Part shown: positions 16,520 through 24,792 of the stretch, in pieces
How the letters are laid out: each line of letters begins with the position of its first letter
Numbering within the stretch: position 1 is the first letter of the stretch
NCBI GenBank assembly: GCA_035325705.1
Contig: DAOKZI010000011.1
Coordinates: 62,001 to 126,000, forward strand
Length of the DNA: 64,000 nt
Direction of reading: 5' to 3'
From: Ga0077536 sp035325705
Lineage (GTDB): Bacteria; Pseudomonadota; Gammaproteobacteria; Ga0077536
Notes under the pieces: model-generated
The model's input: only the letters and a program-made list of their open reading frames with translations
The model's database searches: none
What the model was told of the DNA's origin: nothing
Program-made: the position numbers and the translations under genes

Positions 16520-18790
16520 TCAGGCCGGATTCTCCACTGCCGTTTCGGCTTCGATCTCGATCGCGATGTCGTCCTCGCGGACGATCACGTGCACGTGCCC
16601 GCCGTGCTCGAGCTTGCCGAACAGCAGCTCTTCGGCCAGCGGCTTCTTGATCTTCTCGCGGATCAGCCGGCTCATCGGCCGCGCGCCCATCAGGCGGTCG
16701 TAGCCGTGTTCGGCGAGCCAGGCGCGGGCCTCGCTCGTGACCTCCATCGTGACTTTCTTCGCATCGAGCTGGCTCTCGAGCTCGACGAGGAACTTGTCGA
16801 CGACGTGCGCGATCGTCTCCGGCGACAGCGCGCGGAACTGGATGATCGCATCGAGCCGGTTGCGGAACTCGGGGCTGAACATGCGCTTGATCTCCTCCAT
16901 CGCATCGGAGGAGTGATCCTGGGTCGAGAAGCCGATCGAGGAACGATTGACGCGCTCGGCGCCCGCGTTCGTCGTCATCACGATGATGACGTTGCGGAAG
17001 TCCGTCTTGCGCCCGTTCGCGTCCGTCAGCGTGCCGTGATCCATGACCTGCAGCAGCACGTTGAAAACGTCCGGATGCGCTTTCTCCATCTCGTCGAGCA
17101 GCAGCACCGCGTGCGGCTGCTTGTTGATCGCCTCGGTCAGGAGCCCACCGGTGTCGTAGCCGACGTAGCCCGGCGGCGCGCCGATGAGCCGCGACACCGT
17201 GTGCCGCTCCATGTATTCGGACATGTCGAAGCGCACCAGCTCGATGCCGAGGATGCGCGCGAGCTGGCGCGTGACCTCGGTCTTGCCGACGCCGGTCGGG
17301 CCGGCGAACAGGAAGGAGCCGATCGGCTTCTCGGTCTGACCGAGGCCCGAGCGCGCCATCTTGATCGCGGCGGCGAGCGTTGCGATGCCTTCCTCCTGGC
17401 CGAACACCACCATCTTCAGATCGCGCTCCAGGTGTTGCAGCACTTCGCGATCGGAGGTCGACACGGTCTTCGGCGGAATCCGCGCGACCTTGGCGACGAT
17501 CTCCTCGATCTCCGGCGCGCCGATGGTCTTCTTGCGGCGCGAAGGCGCGGCGAGACGCTGCCGCGCGCCGGCCTCGTCGATGATGTCGATGGCCTTGTCG
17601 GGCAGATGACGATCGTTGATGTAGCGCGCCGTCAGCTCCGCCGCCGAGCGCAGCGCCTGGTTCGTGTACTTGACGTCGTGATGCTCCTCGAAGCGCGACT
17701 TCAGGCCCTGCAGGATCTTGAAGGTCTCTTCGACCGAAGGCTCCGGCACGTCGATTTTCTGGAAGCGGCGCGACAGCGCGCGATCCTTCTCGAAGATGCC
17801 GCGGTACTCCTGATAGGTCGTCGAGCCGATGCACTTGATCTCGCCGGAGGCGAGCATCGGCTTGATCAGGTTCGACGCGTCCATCACGCCGCCGGAGGCG
17901 GCGCCCGCACCGATGATGGTGTGGATTTCGTCGATGAAGAGCACGGCGCCGGGCTCGCGCTTCAGCGCATTGATCACGCTCTTCAGCCGCTTCTCGAAGT
18001 CGCCGCGATACTTGGTGCCGGCGAGCAGCGCGCCGAGATCGAGCGAATAGATCGTCGCGTTCTGCAGCACCTCGGGCACGTCCTTGTCGACGATCTTCTT
18101 GGCCAGGCCCTCCGCGATCGCGGTCTTGCCGACGCCGGCCTCGCCGACGTACAGCGGATTGTTCTTGCGCCGGCGGCACAGGATCTGCACCGTGCGCTCG
18201 ACTTCCTCCTGGCGGCCGATCAGCGGATCGATCTTGCCCTTGCGCGCCTGCTCGTTGAGGTTGGTGCAAAAGTTGTCGAGGGCGTTCTTCGCGCCTTCGC
18301 CCTGTTCGGTTTCCTCCTCGGTGTTCGTGCTGGACTCGCTGCTCTGCTCCTCCTCGTTGACCTTGGAGATGCCGTGCGAGATGCAGTTGACGACGTCGAG
18401 CCGCGCGATGTTCTGCTGATTCAGCAGGTAGACCGCCTGCGATTCGCGCTCGCCGAAGATCGCGACCAGCACGTTCGCGCCCGTCACTTCCTTCTTGCCC
18501 GAGGACTGCACGTGGAACACGGCCCGCTGCAGCACGCGCTGGAAGCCCAGCGTCGGCTGCGTGTCGCGCTCGTCGTCCTCCGGCAGCACCGGGGCGTTGT
18601 CGCGGATGAAGTCGACGAGCTGGCGGCGGAGCTGATTGAGATCCGCGCCGCAGGCGCGCAGCACCTTCGCCGCGGTCGGGTTGTCGAGCAGGCCGAGCAG
18701 CAGGTGCTCGACGGTCATGAATTCGTGGCGTTGCTCGCGAGCGGCCTTGAACGCCAGGTTGAGGGTCACTTCCAACTCTTTGCTGAGCAC
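16520..18790 (-). CDS. clpA: ATP-dependent Clp protease ATP-binding subunit ClpA
   Basis: AAA+ unfoldase that feeds substrates, including N-degron proteins brought by ClpS, into ClpP. It has 756 residues; E. coli ClpA has 758. An N-domain (about 1-145) is followed by a charged linker rich in E, S and T. D1 has Walker A GEAGVGKT near 216 and Walker B VLFIDEIHT; D2 has GPTGVGKT near 497 and LLLDEMEKAH. The ClpP-docking loop contains IGF in SSIGFSTQ. The start is GTG 18790 (encoding VLSKELEVTLNLAF), preceded by GGTAGG at 4 nt; the frame is open further but the family begins here. clpS lies 58 bp upstream on the same strand. No clpP gene is adjacent. Confidence 0.96.
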   Translation of the reverse strand: MLSKELEVTLNLAFKAAREQRHEFMTVEHLLLGLLDNPTAAKVLRACGADLNQLRRQLVDFIRDNAPVLPEDDERDTQPTLGFQRVLQRAVFHVQSSGKKEVTGANVLVAIFGERESQAVYLLNQQNIARLDVVNCISHGISKVNEEEQSSESSTNTEEETEQGEGAKNALDNFCTNLNEQARKGKIDPLIGRQEEVERTVQILCRRRKNNPLYVGEAGVGKTAIAEGLAKKIVDKDVPEVLQNATIYSLDLGALLAGTKYRGDFEKRLKSVINALKREPGAVLFIDEIHTIIGAGAASGGVMDASNLIKPMLASGEIKCIGSTTYQEYRGIFEKDRALSRRFQKIDVPEPSVEETFKILQGLKSRFEEHHDVKYTNQALRSAAELTARYINDRHLPDKAIDIIDEAGARQRLAAPSRRKKTIGAPEIEEIVAKVARIPPKTVSTSDREVLQHLERDLKMVVFGQEEGIATLAAAIKMARSGLGQTEKPIGSFLFAGPTGVGKTEVTRQLARILGIELVRFDMSEYMERHTVSRLIGAPPGYVGYDTGGLLTEAINKQPHAVLLLDEMEKAHPDVFNVLLQVMDHGTLTDANGRKTDFRNVIIVMTTNAGAERVNRSSIGFSTQDHSSDAMEEIKRMFSPEFRNRLDAIIQFRALSPETIAHVVDKFLVELESQLDAKKVTMEVTSEARAWLAEHGYDRLMGARPMSRLIREKIKKPLAEELLFGKLEHGGHVHVIVREDDIAIEIEAETAVENPA

Positions 18791-18848
18791 GGCGCCTACC
18801 TGCCTTTCATGAATCTGGAGGATCGCGTCGGTACGGGATCGCGCGACC

Positions 18849-19181
18849 TCATGCGAGTTCGAGCGTGCACAGGAGCGGATGCTGGTTCTCCCGTGCGTAA
18901 GTATTGACCTGGGCCGCTTTGGTCTCCGCGATCTCGTGCGTGAACACGCCGCAGATGCCTTTGCCGCGGGTATGGACCTCGAGCATGATGCGGGTCGCCG
19001 CATTGCGATCGAGGCTGAAAAAGGTCTCGAGAACGTGCACCACGAACTCCATCGGGGTGTAGTCGTCGTTGAGCATGACGACTTTGTACAGCGGCGGCTT
19101 CTTGAGCTTCGGGCGCGCCTCCTGGACGGCGAGTCCAGACTCGCGCTCCGTGCCTCGTTCCGTTCTCTGCTTGTCTGCCAT
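18849..19181 (-). CDS. clpS: ClpA adaptor protein ClpS
   Basis: N-recognin adaptor of 110 residues that binds N-terminal Leu, Phe, Trp or Tyr and delivers substrates to ClpA. A flexible, charged N-terminal tail (about 1-28) precedes the core, which has the binding-pocket segment YKVVMLNDDYTPMEFVV (N and D of NDDYTPM line the pocket), the helix with RNAATRIMLEVH and the strand GKGICGVFTHEIAETKA. The ATG at 19181 (MADKQRTE) is preferred over an earlier in-frame start without family similarity. A perfect TATAAT lies about 56 bp upstream. It is co-directional with clpA, the usual proteobacterial arrangement. Confidence 0.94.
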   Translation of the reverse strand: MADKQRTERGTERESGLAVQEARPKLKKPPLYKVVMLNDDYTPMEFVVHVLETFFSLDRNAATRIMLEVHTRGKGICGVFTHEIAETKAAQVNTYARENQHPLLCTLELA

Positions 19182-19902
19182 CGTCTCTCGAACTGTTACG
19201 GGCCCCCGCACGCCGTTTTGCACGAGGGGCCGACCGATTATACGGACTTCGAAATTGCCGGCGATAGGCGGGATCGGAACCTCGCCGCGCCTTCTTACAT
19301 GGGGTGCCCGACGTCCTTCTCAATGGTTGAGCGGGCCCGCGGTCCCGCGTCTCCAGTGTCGCCCGCGCCATCGGTTGAGACCGTGTGAAGGGCCCGGCAG
19401 TTCGCGTCCACGCCCGGTTGACAGCGTCCTCGGTGCAGCGCACCATCCGGCGGCTCGAGCGCGCGCGCATCACGGGCGCGGCCGAGGTTCCTCGCCGAAC
19501 GAAAACAACTGTCAGCGAGGCGAGGAGCAGGGCCGCAGGCCGGGCGCACGCCGTTGATGCCGGGGCGGCCGGGGATTAGGATGCGCCGCCCTGTGCCGGG
19601 CGGCGGCGCGATACGCGAAACCGCCCCAGCCTGAGCGCCGATCGGAGTCGTCGCGTTCCGATCGCGTTCGAATCCGACGCTGCCCGTTTCCCGTCACCGG
19701 CGACGAGCAGCGGGTGACCTCGGTCCGTACGAGCCCCGACGATGGCAATGCAGTGGTCGCCCGGCGTGTCCGGTGCGCCGGTCCCGCGCCCCGACGCGCC
19801 GTCCCGATGGCCGCGCTGCCCGACTTCCGGCGTCGACCCACGTGCGCTCACCGCGTCGACGCCGGCGGCGATCAGAACAATTGATTGGCAGGAGAAACTA
19901 CG
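19182..19902. other. 721-bp intergenic region between divergent clpS and aceA
   Basis: No convincing gene is visible. Short open frames here have no ribosome sites or recognisable motifs. The region holds the clpS -10 candidate (19237-19242) and, at its right end, the aceA ribosome site AGGAG 8 nt before the ATG. It contains none of the dispersed repeat families found elsewhere in the window. Its length between divergent genes leaves room for regulated isocitrate lyase control, or for an unrecognised small RNA. Confidence 0.5.
19237..19242 (-). promoter_or_regulatory. Candidate -10 box (TATAAT) for clpS-clpA
   Basis: On the minus strand a perfect TATAAT occurs 56-61 bp before the clpS ATG. 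The -35 region at 16-18 bp spacing has no good match, so only the -10 is assigned. Confidence 0.4.
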
Positions 19903-21186
19903 ATGGCATCTTTCAAGGACCAGGTGGAACAACTCAAGAAGGACTGGGCGAGCAATCCGCGCTGGAAGGGCGTCCGTCGCGATTACAGCGCCGAAGACGT
20001 CGTGCGCCTGCGCGGCAGTGTCCAGATCGAGCACACGCTCGCGCGCCGCGGCGCCGAGAAGCTGTGGAAACTGGTCAACGAGGAAGCTTTCGTCCCCTGC
20101 CTCGGCGCGCTGACCGGCGGTCAGGCGGTCCAGCAGGTCAAGGCCGGCGTCAAGGCCATCTATCTCTCGGGCTGGCAGGTCGCGGCCGACGCGAACACCA
20201 GCGAAACGATGTACCCCGATCAGTCGCTGTACGCGGTGAACTCGGTGCCGACCGTCGTCCGCCGCATCAACAATGCCTTCAAGCGCGCCGATGAGATCCA
20301 GTGGGCCAAGGGCAAGCACGACATCGACTATTTCGCGCCGATCGTCGCCGACGCCGAAGCCGGTTTCGGCGGCGTGCTGAATGCCTTCGAGCTGATGAAG
20401 AACATGATCGAGGCGGGCGCCGCCGGCGTGCACTTCGAGGATCAGCTCGCCTCCGTGAAGAAGTGCGGCCACATGGGCGGCAAGGTGCTGGTGCCGACGC
20501 AGGAAGCCGTGCAGAAGCTCGTCGCCGCGCGCCTCGCCGCCGACACCGCCGGCGTGCCGACCGTGCTGCTCGCGCGCACCGACGCGAACGCGGCCAATTT
20601 GCTGACCTCGGACGTCGACGAGCGTGACCGGCGCTTCGTCACCGGCGAGCGCACCTCCGAAGGCCTCTACGTCACGCGCGCCGGCCTCGATCAGGCCATC
20701 GATCGCGGCCTGTCCTACGCGCCCTATGCGGATCTCCTGTGGTGTGAAACCGCGGTGCCGGATCTCGACGAAGCGAAGCGCTTCGCCGAGGCGATCAAGA
20801 AGCAGTTCCCGGACCAGCTCCTAGCATACAACTGCTCGCCGTCGTTCAACTGGAAGAAGAATCTCGACGACGCGACGATCGCGAAGTTCCAGCGCGAGCT
20901 CGGCGCGATGGGCTACAAGTACCAGTTCATCACTTTGGCCGGCGTCCACAGCATGTGGTACAACATGTTCGACCTCGCCAACGAGTACGCGACCAAGGGC
21001 ATGACGGCCTACGTCGAAATGGTGCAGGAGAAGGAATTCGCCGCCGCCAAGCGCGGCTACACCTTCGCCAGCCATCAGCAGGAAGTGGGCGCGGGCTATT
21101 TCGACGACGTCACCACCACGATCCAGGGCGGCAAGTCCTCGGTCACGGCGCTGACCGGCTCGACCGAAGAAGACCAGTTCCACTAA
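19903..21186 (+). CDS. aceA: Isocitrate lyase
   Basis: Glyoxylate-shunt enzyme that splits isocitrate into glyoxylate and succinate, needed for growth on acetate or fatty acids. It has 427 residues. The signature KKCGH is at 186-190 with catalytic C188. Other blocks are PIVADAEAGFGG, HFEDQLAS, LLARTDANAA, LLWCETAVPD and LAYNCSPSFNWKK. The ATG at 19903 has AGGAG eight bases upstream. Malate synthase is not adjacent. Upstream is a long divergent spacer to clpS; downstream lies the nested inverted repeat, then convergent dapE. Confidence 0.96.
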   Translation: MASFKDQVEQLKKDWASNPRWKGVRRDYSAEDVVRLRGSVQIEHTLARRGAEKLWKLVNEEAFVPCLGALTGGQAVQQVKAGVKAIYLSGWQVAADANTSETMYPDQSLYAVNSVPTVVRRINNAFKRADEIQWAKGKHDIDYFAPIVADAEAGFGGVLNAFELMKNMIEAGAAGVHFEDQLASVKKCGHMGGKVLVPTQEAVQKLVAARLAADTAGVPTVLLARTDANAANLLTSDVDERDRRFVTGERTSEGLYVTRAGLDQAIDRGLSYAPYADLLWCETAVPDLDEAKRFAEAIKKQFPDQLLAYNCSPSFNWKKNLDDATIAKFQRELGAMGYKYQFITLAGVHSMWYNMFDLANEYATKGMTAYVEMVQEKEFAAAKRGYTFASHQQEVGAGYFDDVTTTIQGGKSSVTALTGSTEEDQFH

Positions 21187-21281
21187 AGGAACGCTCCTTG
21201 CCTTCGACGAACGGCTCGCATCAGCGGGCCGTTTCGTTTCGTGCCTGCCGCAGTAAGCGCTCGTTTCCGAAGCGCCCTTTC

Positions 21282-21621
21282 AATCTAGCCACGGAGGGCA
21301 CAGAGGGCACGGAGGAAGATAATGGATTGAGCGCAGGCCAGTAGGTTGGGCTGACGAAGGAAGCCCAACGTGAGCGCCTCGGCGCGGGCAACGAGGTGTC
21401 CTCGCGCGGCGCGGCCTTCTGGCGAGAGAGAATGGCGGCGCGCAGCGCCAACTCCCCGTTGGGCTTCCTTCGTCAGCCCAACCTACGAGTTGACGTAAAG
21501 CCCTCGTTCCCGAAACGATTGGGCAGTCCGAATGCGCCGGTGCCAATGGAGGCGTCGACAGACCGGCGGCTCCCCCGATCCTTTCTTCCTCCGTGCCCTC
21601 TGTGTCCTCCGTGGCTAGATT
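21282..21621. repeat. Nested inverted repeat: C - B - B' - C'
   Basis: The 490-bp gap 21187-21676 between convergent aceA and dapE contains a symmetrical composite. The outer arms are family C (21282-21319, CTAGCCACGG followed by tandem CACGGAGGx-type units, and its inverse 21584-21621). The inner arms are family B (21341-21369, GTAG then GTTGGGCT / AAGCCCAAC, and its exact-length inverse 21458-21486). The centre (21370-21457) has no recognisable coding content. A weaker direct match, CTCGTTTCCGAA versus CTCGTTCCCGAA, sits just outside the left C arm and inside the right one. It could fold into a very long cruciform or hairpin and act as a bidirectional terminator. Confidence 0.85.
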
Positions 21622-21676
21622 CATTCGGCGCATGAACCGGCGCACGCCCGCAGAGTTCTACGAAAAAAGGAGTCGT

Positions 21677-22804
21677 TCAGGCCGCGAGCACGCGTCTCGC
21701 GATGCCTTCGTAGACGCGGGCCAACGGCTCGAGATCGGCGACGGCGACGCATTCGTCCACTTTGTGGATGGTCTCGTTGACGGGGCCGAGCTCGATCACT
21801 TCGGCGCCCAGCGGGGCGATGAAGCGGCCGTCGGAGGTGCCGCCGCCGGTCGAGAGCTCGGGCGCGATCGAGAGCTCGGCGGCGAGCGTCGCCTGCGCGG
21901 CCTCGAGCAGGCGGCCGCCGGCGGTCAGGAAGGGCTCGCCCGAGAGCTGCCAGTCGAGCGCGTAGTCGAGGCCGTGGCGATCCAGCACTTCGTGCACGCG
22001 CGCCTGCAGGCCTGCGGCCGTGCTCGCGGTCGAGTAGCGGAAGTTGAACCAGGCCTCGAGCGTCGGCGGGATCACGTTCTCGGCGCCGGTACCGGCCTGC
22101 AGATTCGAGATCTGGAAGGAGGTCGCGGGAAAGCAGGCGTTGCCGCCGTCCCAGACGCTGGCGCACAGCTCCTCGAGGGCGGGCAGGGCGCGGTGGATCG
22201 GATTGCACGCTTTGTCCGGGTAGGCGACGTGACCTTGCACGCCGCGCACGCGCAGGCGGCCGTTCAGCGAGCCGCGGCGGCCGTTGCGCAGTAGGTCGCC
22301 GAGCCGCGCCCGGCTGCTCGGTTCGCCGACCAGGCAATAGTCGAGCGCCTGACCGCGCGCGCGCAGCGCGTCGACGACGTGGCGCGTGCCGTGGAGCGCG
22401 AGGCCTTCTTCGTCGGAGGTGAAGAGCACCGCGAGCGTGCCGCGCTGAGCGGCCGGTGCGATGCGTTCGAGCGCGACGATCATCGCCGCCAGGCTGCTCT
22501 TCATGTCGGCGGCGCCGCGGCCGTAAAGCCGTCCGTCGCGCACCGTGGGCGTGTAGGGATCCGACCGCCAGCTCGCGGTATCCCCCGGCGGCACGACGTC
22601 GGTGTGGCCCGCGAAGCAGAACACGGGGCCGCCGCTACCGCGCGTCGCCCACAGATTCGACACGCCGCCAGCGTCGAGCCGCTCCAGCGTGAAGCCGCAG
22701 CGCGCGAGCCGCGCGCCTAGCAGATCGAGGCAGCCCGCGTCCTGCGGCGTCACCGACGGCCGCGCGATCAGCGCGCAGGCGAGCTCGAACACCTCGTCGG
22801 CCAT
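21677..22804 (-). CDS. dapE: Succinyl-diaminopimelate desuccinylase
   Basis: Di-zinc M20 hydrolase of lysine and meso-diaminopimelate synthesis, 375 residues. Motifs are AGHTDVVPPGD (metal His and Asp), GRGAADMKSSLAA, FTSDEEG (catalytic Glu), VGEPSS, and late ELSTGGGTSDGRF and GPVNETIHKVDE, which are specific for DapE over ArgE. The start is ATG 22804; a TTG codon one position earlier is also in frame. GGAGAAG lies 8 nt upstream. Its start overlaps the stop of the DNA methyltransferase gene by one base (TGATG), so it is the last gene of a coupled minus-strand chain from yciI. Confidence 0.94.
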   Translation of the reverse strand: MADEVFELACALIARPSVTPQDAGCLDLLGARLARCGFTLERLDAGGVSNLWATRGSGGPVFCFAGHTDVVPPGDTASWRSDPYTPTVRDGRLYGRGAADMKSSLAAMIVALERIAPAAQRGTLAVLFTSDEEGLALHGTRHVVDALRARGQALDYCLVGEPSSRARLGDLLRNGRRGSLNGRLRVRGVQGHVAYPDKACNPIHRALPALEELCASVWDGGNACFPATSFQISNLQAGTGAENVIPPTLEAWFNFRYSTASTAAGLQARVHEVLDRHGLDYALDWQLSGEPFLTAGGRLLEAAQATLAAELSIAPELSTGGGTSDGRFIAPLGAEVIELGPVNETIHKVDECVAVADLEPLARVYEGIARRVLAA

Positions 22805-23640
22805 CAATCTTCTCCGCGGGCGGCCGCCTGCAGGCGTGCGCTCGCGAGCCGCGCATAGCCGGGATCGACCTCGCAGCCGACGAAGCGCCGGCCGAGGCGC
22901 AGCGCGGCGACGCCGGTGCTGCCGCTGCCGGCGAAGGGATCGAGCACGCGCTGGCCCGGATTGGTGCTCGCCGCCAGGCAGCGCTCGATCAGCGCGAGCG
23001 GCTTCTGCGTCGGATGCCGGCCGTGCCGCTTCTCATCGGCGCGCGGTGCGGCGAAGCGCCACACGTTCTTCATCTGCCGGCCGCCGTTCGCCTGCTTCAT
23101 CGCCTCGTAGTGGAAGAGATGACGATGCTTGCTGCCGCGCGCGGCCTTGGTCGCCCACAGGACGATCTCCGTCGCGTGCGTGAAGCAGCGGCAGCCCAGG
23201 TTCGGCGGCGGATTCGGTTTCTCCCACACGATGTCGTTGAGGATGCGGAAACCGAGCTCCATCATCGCCATGCCGACGCTCAAATAGACGTGCGTCGTGC
23301 CGCTGACCCAGATCGTGCCGGCCGGCGTCAGCACGCGCAGGCACTCGGCGAGCCAGGCCTTGTTGAAAGCGTGATCGCCGGCGACGCCCTGGCTGCGATC
23401 CCACTCCCCTTTGTTGACCTTGTGCCGCCGGCCGGCGACGCAGGTCGGGCCGTCGTTCGACAGGAAGTAGGGCGGGTCGGTCCAGATGCAGTCGACGCTC
23501 GCGTCCGGCAGGCCGGCCAGGAACGCGCGCTGATCGCCGCAATACAGCTCGGCGCTGCCGTCGGACGCGCGATGGACCGGGACGAGGCCGCCTTCACTCG
23601 CCGCGTTCGCGCGGGCTCTTTGCATCGATCGAGAGGGCAT
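22804..23640 (-). CDS. DNA methyltransferase (N6-A/N4-C, beta-class motif order), orphan
   Basis: Amino-methyltransferase that would methylate adenine-N6 or cytosine-N4 in a defined site. It has 278 residues from the first start. Motif IV TDPPYFLS is at 54-61, a variable target-recognition stretch lies around 110-190, and the SAM-binding motif I DPFAGSGSTG is near 243. This catalytic-before-SAM order is that of beta-class enzymes such as the HinfI/CcrM group. PTQKPLALIERCL and GCEVDPGYARLA complete the fold. No restriction endonuclease gene is next to it, so it appears solitary. Starts at 23640 or 23625 are both possible and both overlap the end of bolA; its stop overlaps dapE. Confidence 0.87.
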   Translation of the reverse strand: MPSRSMQRARANAASEGGLVPVHRASDGSAELYCGDQRAFLAGLPDASVDCIWTDPPYFLSNDGPTCVAGRRHKVNKGEWDRSQGVAGDHAFNKAWLAECLRVLTPAGTIWVSGTTHVYLSVGMAMMELGFRILNDIVWEKPNPPPNLGCRCFTHATEIVLWATKAARGSKHRHLFHYEAMKQANGGRQMKNVWRFAAPRADEKRHGRHPTQKPLALIERCLAASTNPGQRVLDPFAGSGSTGVAALRLGRRFVGCEVDPGYARLASARLQAAARGED

Positions 23641-23878
23641 GGATGTCGCTGTCCATCAGCGCGCCGAGCGCGGCGTAGACCTTGCGGTGGCGCGCCAGCG
23701 GCAGCAGGCCGTCGAAGACGGGCGAAGTGAGGCTGACGCTGAAATGCCCCCTGCCGTCGCGCGCGCCGGCGTGGCCGCGGTGCAGATGGCTGTCGTCGGT
23801 CACTTCGATCGCCGCGTCCGGAAAGGCCGCCGCAAGCGCGGCGCGGATGCGCTGGACGCGCGTGGCGGCCTCGCTCAA
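23594..23878 (-). CDS. BolA family protein
   Basis: Small BolA-like protein (94 residues) of the class II KH-like fold. Such proteins pair with monothiol glutaredoxins in [2Fe-2S] handling and influence cell shape and stress responses. Conserved features are VTDDSHLHRGHAG, GHFSVSLTSPVFDG, the RHRKVYAALG helix and the end MDSDIHALSIDA with its conserved His. The only start giving the right length is TTG at 23878, which overlaps the stop of the YciI gene (TTGA); upstream codons in frame run into that gene. Coupled translation would explain the weak start. Confidence 0.83.
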   Translation of the reverse strand: MSEAATRVQRIRAALAAAFPDAAIEVTDDSHLHRGHAGARDGRGHFSVSLTSPVFDGLLPLARHRKVYAALGALMDSDIHALSIDAKSPRERGE

Positions 23879-24174
23879 GGCAGCACCTGCCGGAACGGCC
23901 GGACCAGGACTTCGGCGAATACGCCGTCGGTCACATAGGGATCGGCATCGATCCACGCGCGCGCACTGTCGAGATCCGGGAACTCGGCGACGATCAGGCT
24001 GCCGACCATGCCGTGCGGTCCGGGATCTTCGGCGTCTATCGCGGGAAACGGGCCGGCCAGCACCAGTCGCCCCTGTTGCACCAGCGCCTGAACCCGTTCA
24101 AGGTGACGCGGGCGGGCCGCCGCGCGTGCGGCGGCGCTGTCGGGCACGTCGGTACCGATGATGGCGTAGAGCAT
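23875..24174 (-). CDS. YciI-like protein
   Basis: A 99-residue protein of the YciI/YCII family (ferredoxin-like alpha+beta fold with a conserved His-Asp pair of unproven catalytic role). It begins MLYAIIGTDVPDS, has PRHLERVQALVQQGRLVLAG, and the family ending on GSLIVAEFPDLDSARAWIDADPYV. The ATG at 24174 follows yciB by four bases. The order yciB-yciI-bolA is widespread in proteobacteria and supports the assignment. Its physiological role is unknown. Confidence 0.85.
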   Translation of the reverse strand: MLYAIIGTDVPDSAAARAAARPRHLERVQALVQQGRLVLAGPFPAIDAEDPGPHGMVGSLIVAEFPDLDSARAWIDADPYVTDGVFAEVLVRPFRQVLP

Positions 24175-24178
24175 GGGT

Positions 24179-24745
24179 TCAGCCTTCGTCGCGCGGAAAG
24201 TCCGTCGCGGGCGCATCGTAGCGCATGAGCCAGAACGCTTGCAGTACGCTGAAGACGAGCGTGAGGCCGAGGATGCCGAAGAACTTGAAATCGACCCAGA
24301 CGTCGGTCGAAAAGGTCTTGGCGACGTAGAGGTTCAGCGCGCCGAGCACGACGAAGAAGCCGACCCACGCGAGATTGAGCTGCCGCCACGCGCGGGCCGG
24401 GGCCTTGAGGCTGGCGCCCATCGCCCGTTCGATCAGCGGGCGCTCGCCGATGAACTGGCTGCCGAGGAAAATGAGCGCCGTGAGCCAGCTCACGAGCGTC
24501 GGCTTGAGCTTGATGTAGCGCGGATCGCGCAGCGCGAGCGTGAGGCCGCCGAGCACGAGCAGCGCGGCGAGCATCACCAGCGCGCGACGTTCGAGGCGGC
24601 GATGGCGCAGCCACTGCACGCCCAGCGTGCCGAGCGCCGTGAGGATCGCGGCGAGCGTCGCCGGGTACACCGCCTCGACGCCGCCGACGAATTTGTAGAC
24701 GACGAAGAAGACGACGACCGGCAGGAATTCGAGCAGCGTATTCAT
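24179..24745 (-). CDS. yciB: Inner membrane septation protein YciB/IspZ
   Basis: Multi-spanning inner membrane protein of 188 residues, linked in enterobacteria to septation and envelope integrity. The family start MNTLLEFLPVVVFFVVYK is present. Hydrophobic segments appear around 5-22, 28-46, 55-71, 82-100, 120-140 and 150-170. Also visible are FIGERPLIERAMG and WRQLNLAWVGFFVVLGALNLYVA, both strongly conserved in the family. It starts 47 bp from the divergent yciO and leads the minus-strand group yciB-yciI-bolA-methyltransferase-dapE. Confidence 0.93.
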   Translation of the reverse strand: MNTLLEFLPVVVFFVVYKFVGGVEAVYPATLAAILTALGTLGVQWLRHRRLERRALVMLAALLVLGGLTLALRDPRYIKLKPTLVSWLTALIFLGSQFIGERPLIERAMGASLKAPARAWRQLNLAWVGFFVVLGALNLYVAKTFSTDVWVDFKFFGILGLTLVFSVLQAFWLMRYDAPATDFPRDEG

Positions 24746-24792
24746 GGAAACCGAGGGGACGACCCCGGCAGTATGTCACCCGCTTCCACGCC

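Noticed and set aside
16589..18907. A 772-codon plus-strand open frame
   Set aside because: Exact antisense of clpA and part of clpS; composition is Arg/Asp/Leu-rich with no family similarity.
19418..19446. A TTGACA as an aceA promoter
   Set aside because: The hexamer at the 17-bp position (CACCAT) is not a -10, and it is almost 500 bp from the aceA start.
19385..19579. A 64-codon frame between clpS and aceA
   Set aside because: No ribosome site, Arg/Ala-rich like random GC-rich frames, no recognisable motif.
21282..21621. Possible IS remnant or MITE with transposase
   Set aside because: No transposase frame lies between the arms and no target duplication is visible; it is better described as a composite of dispersed repeats.
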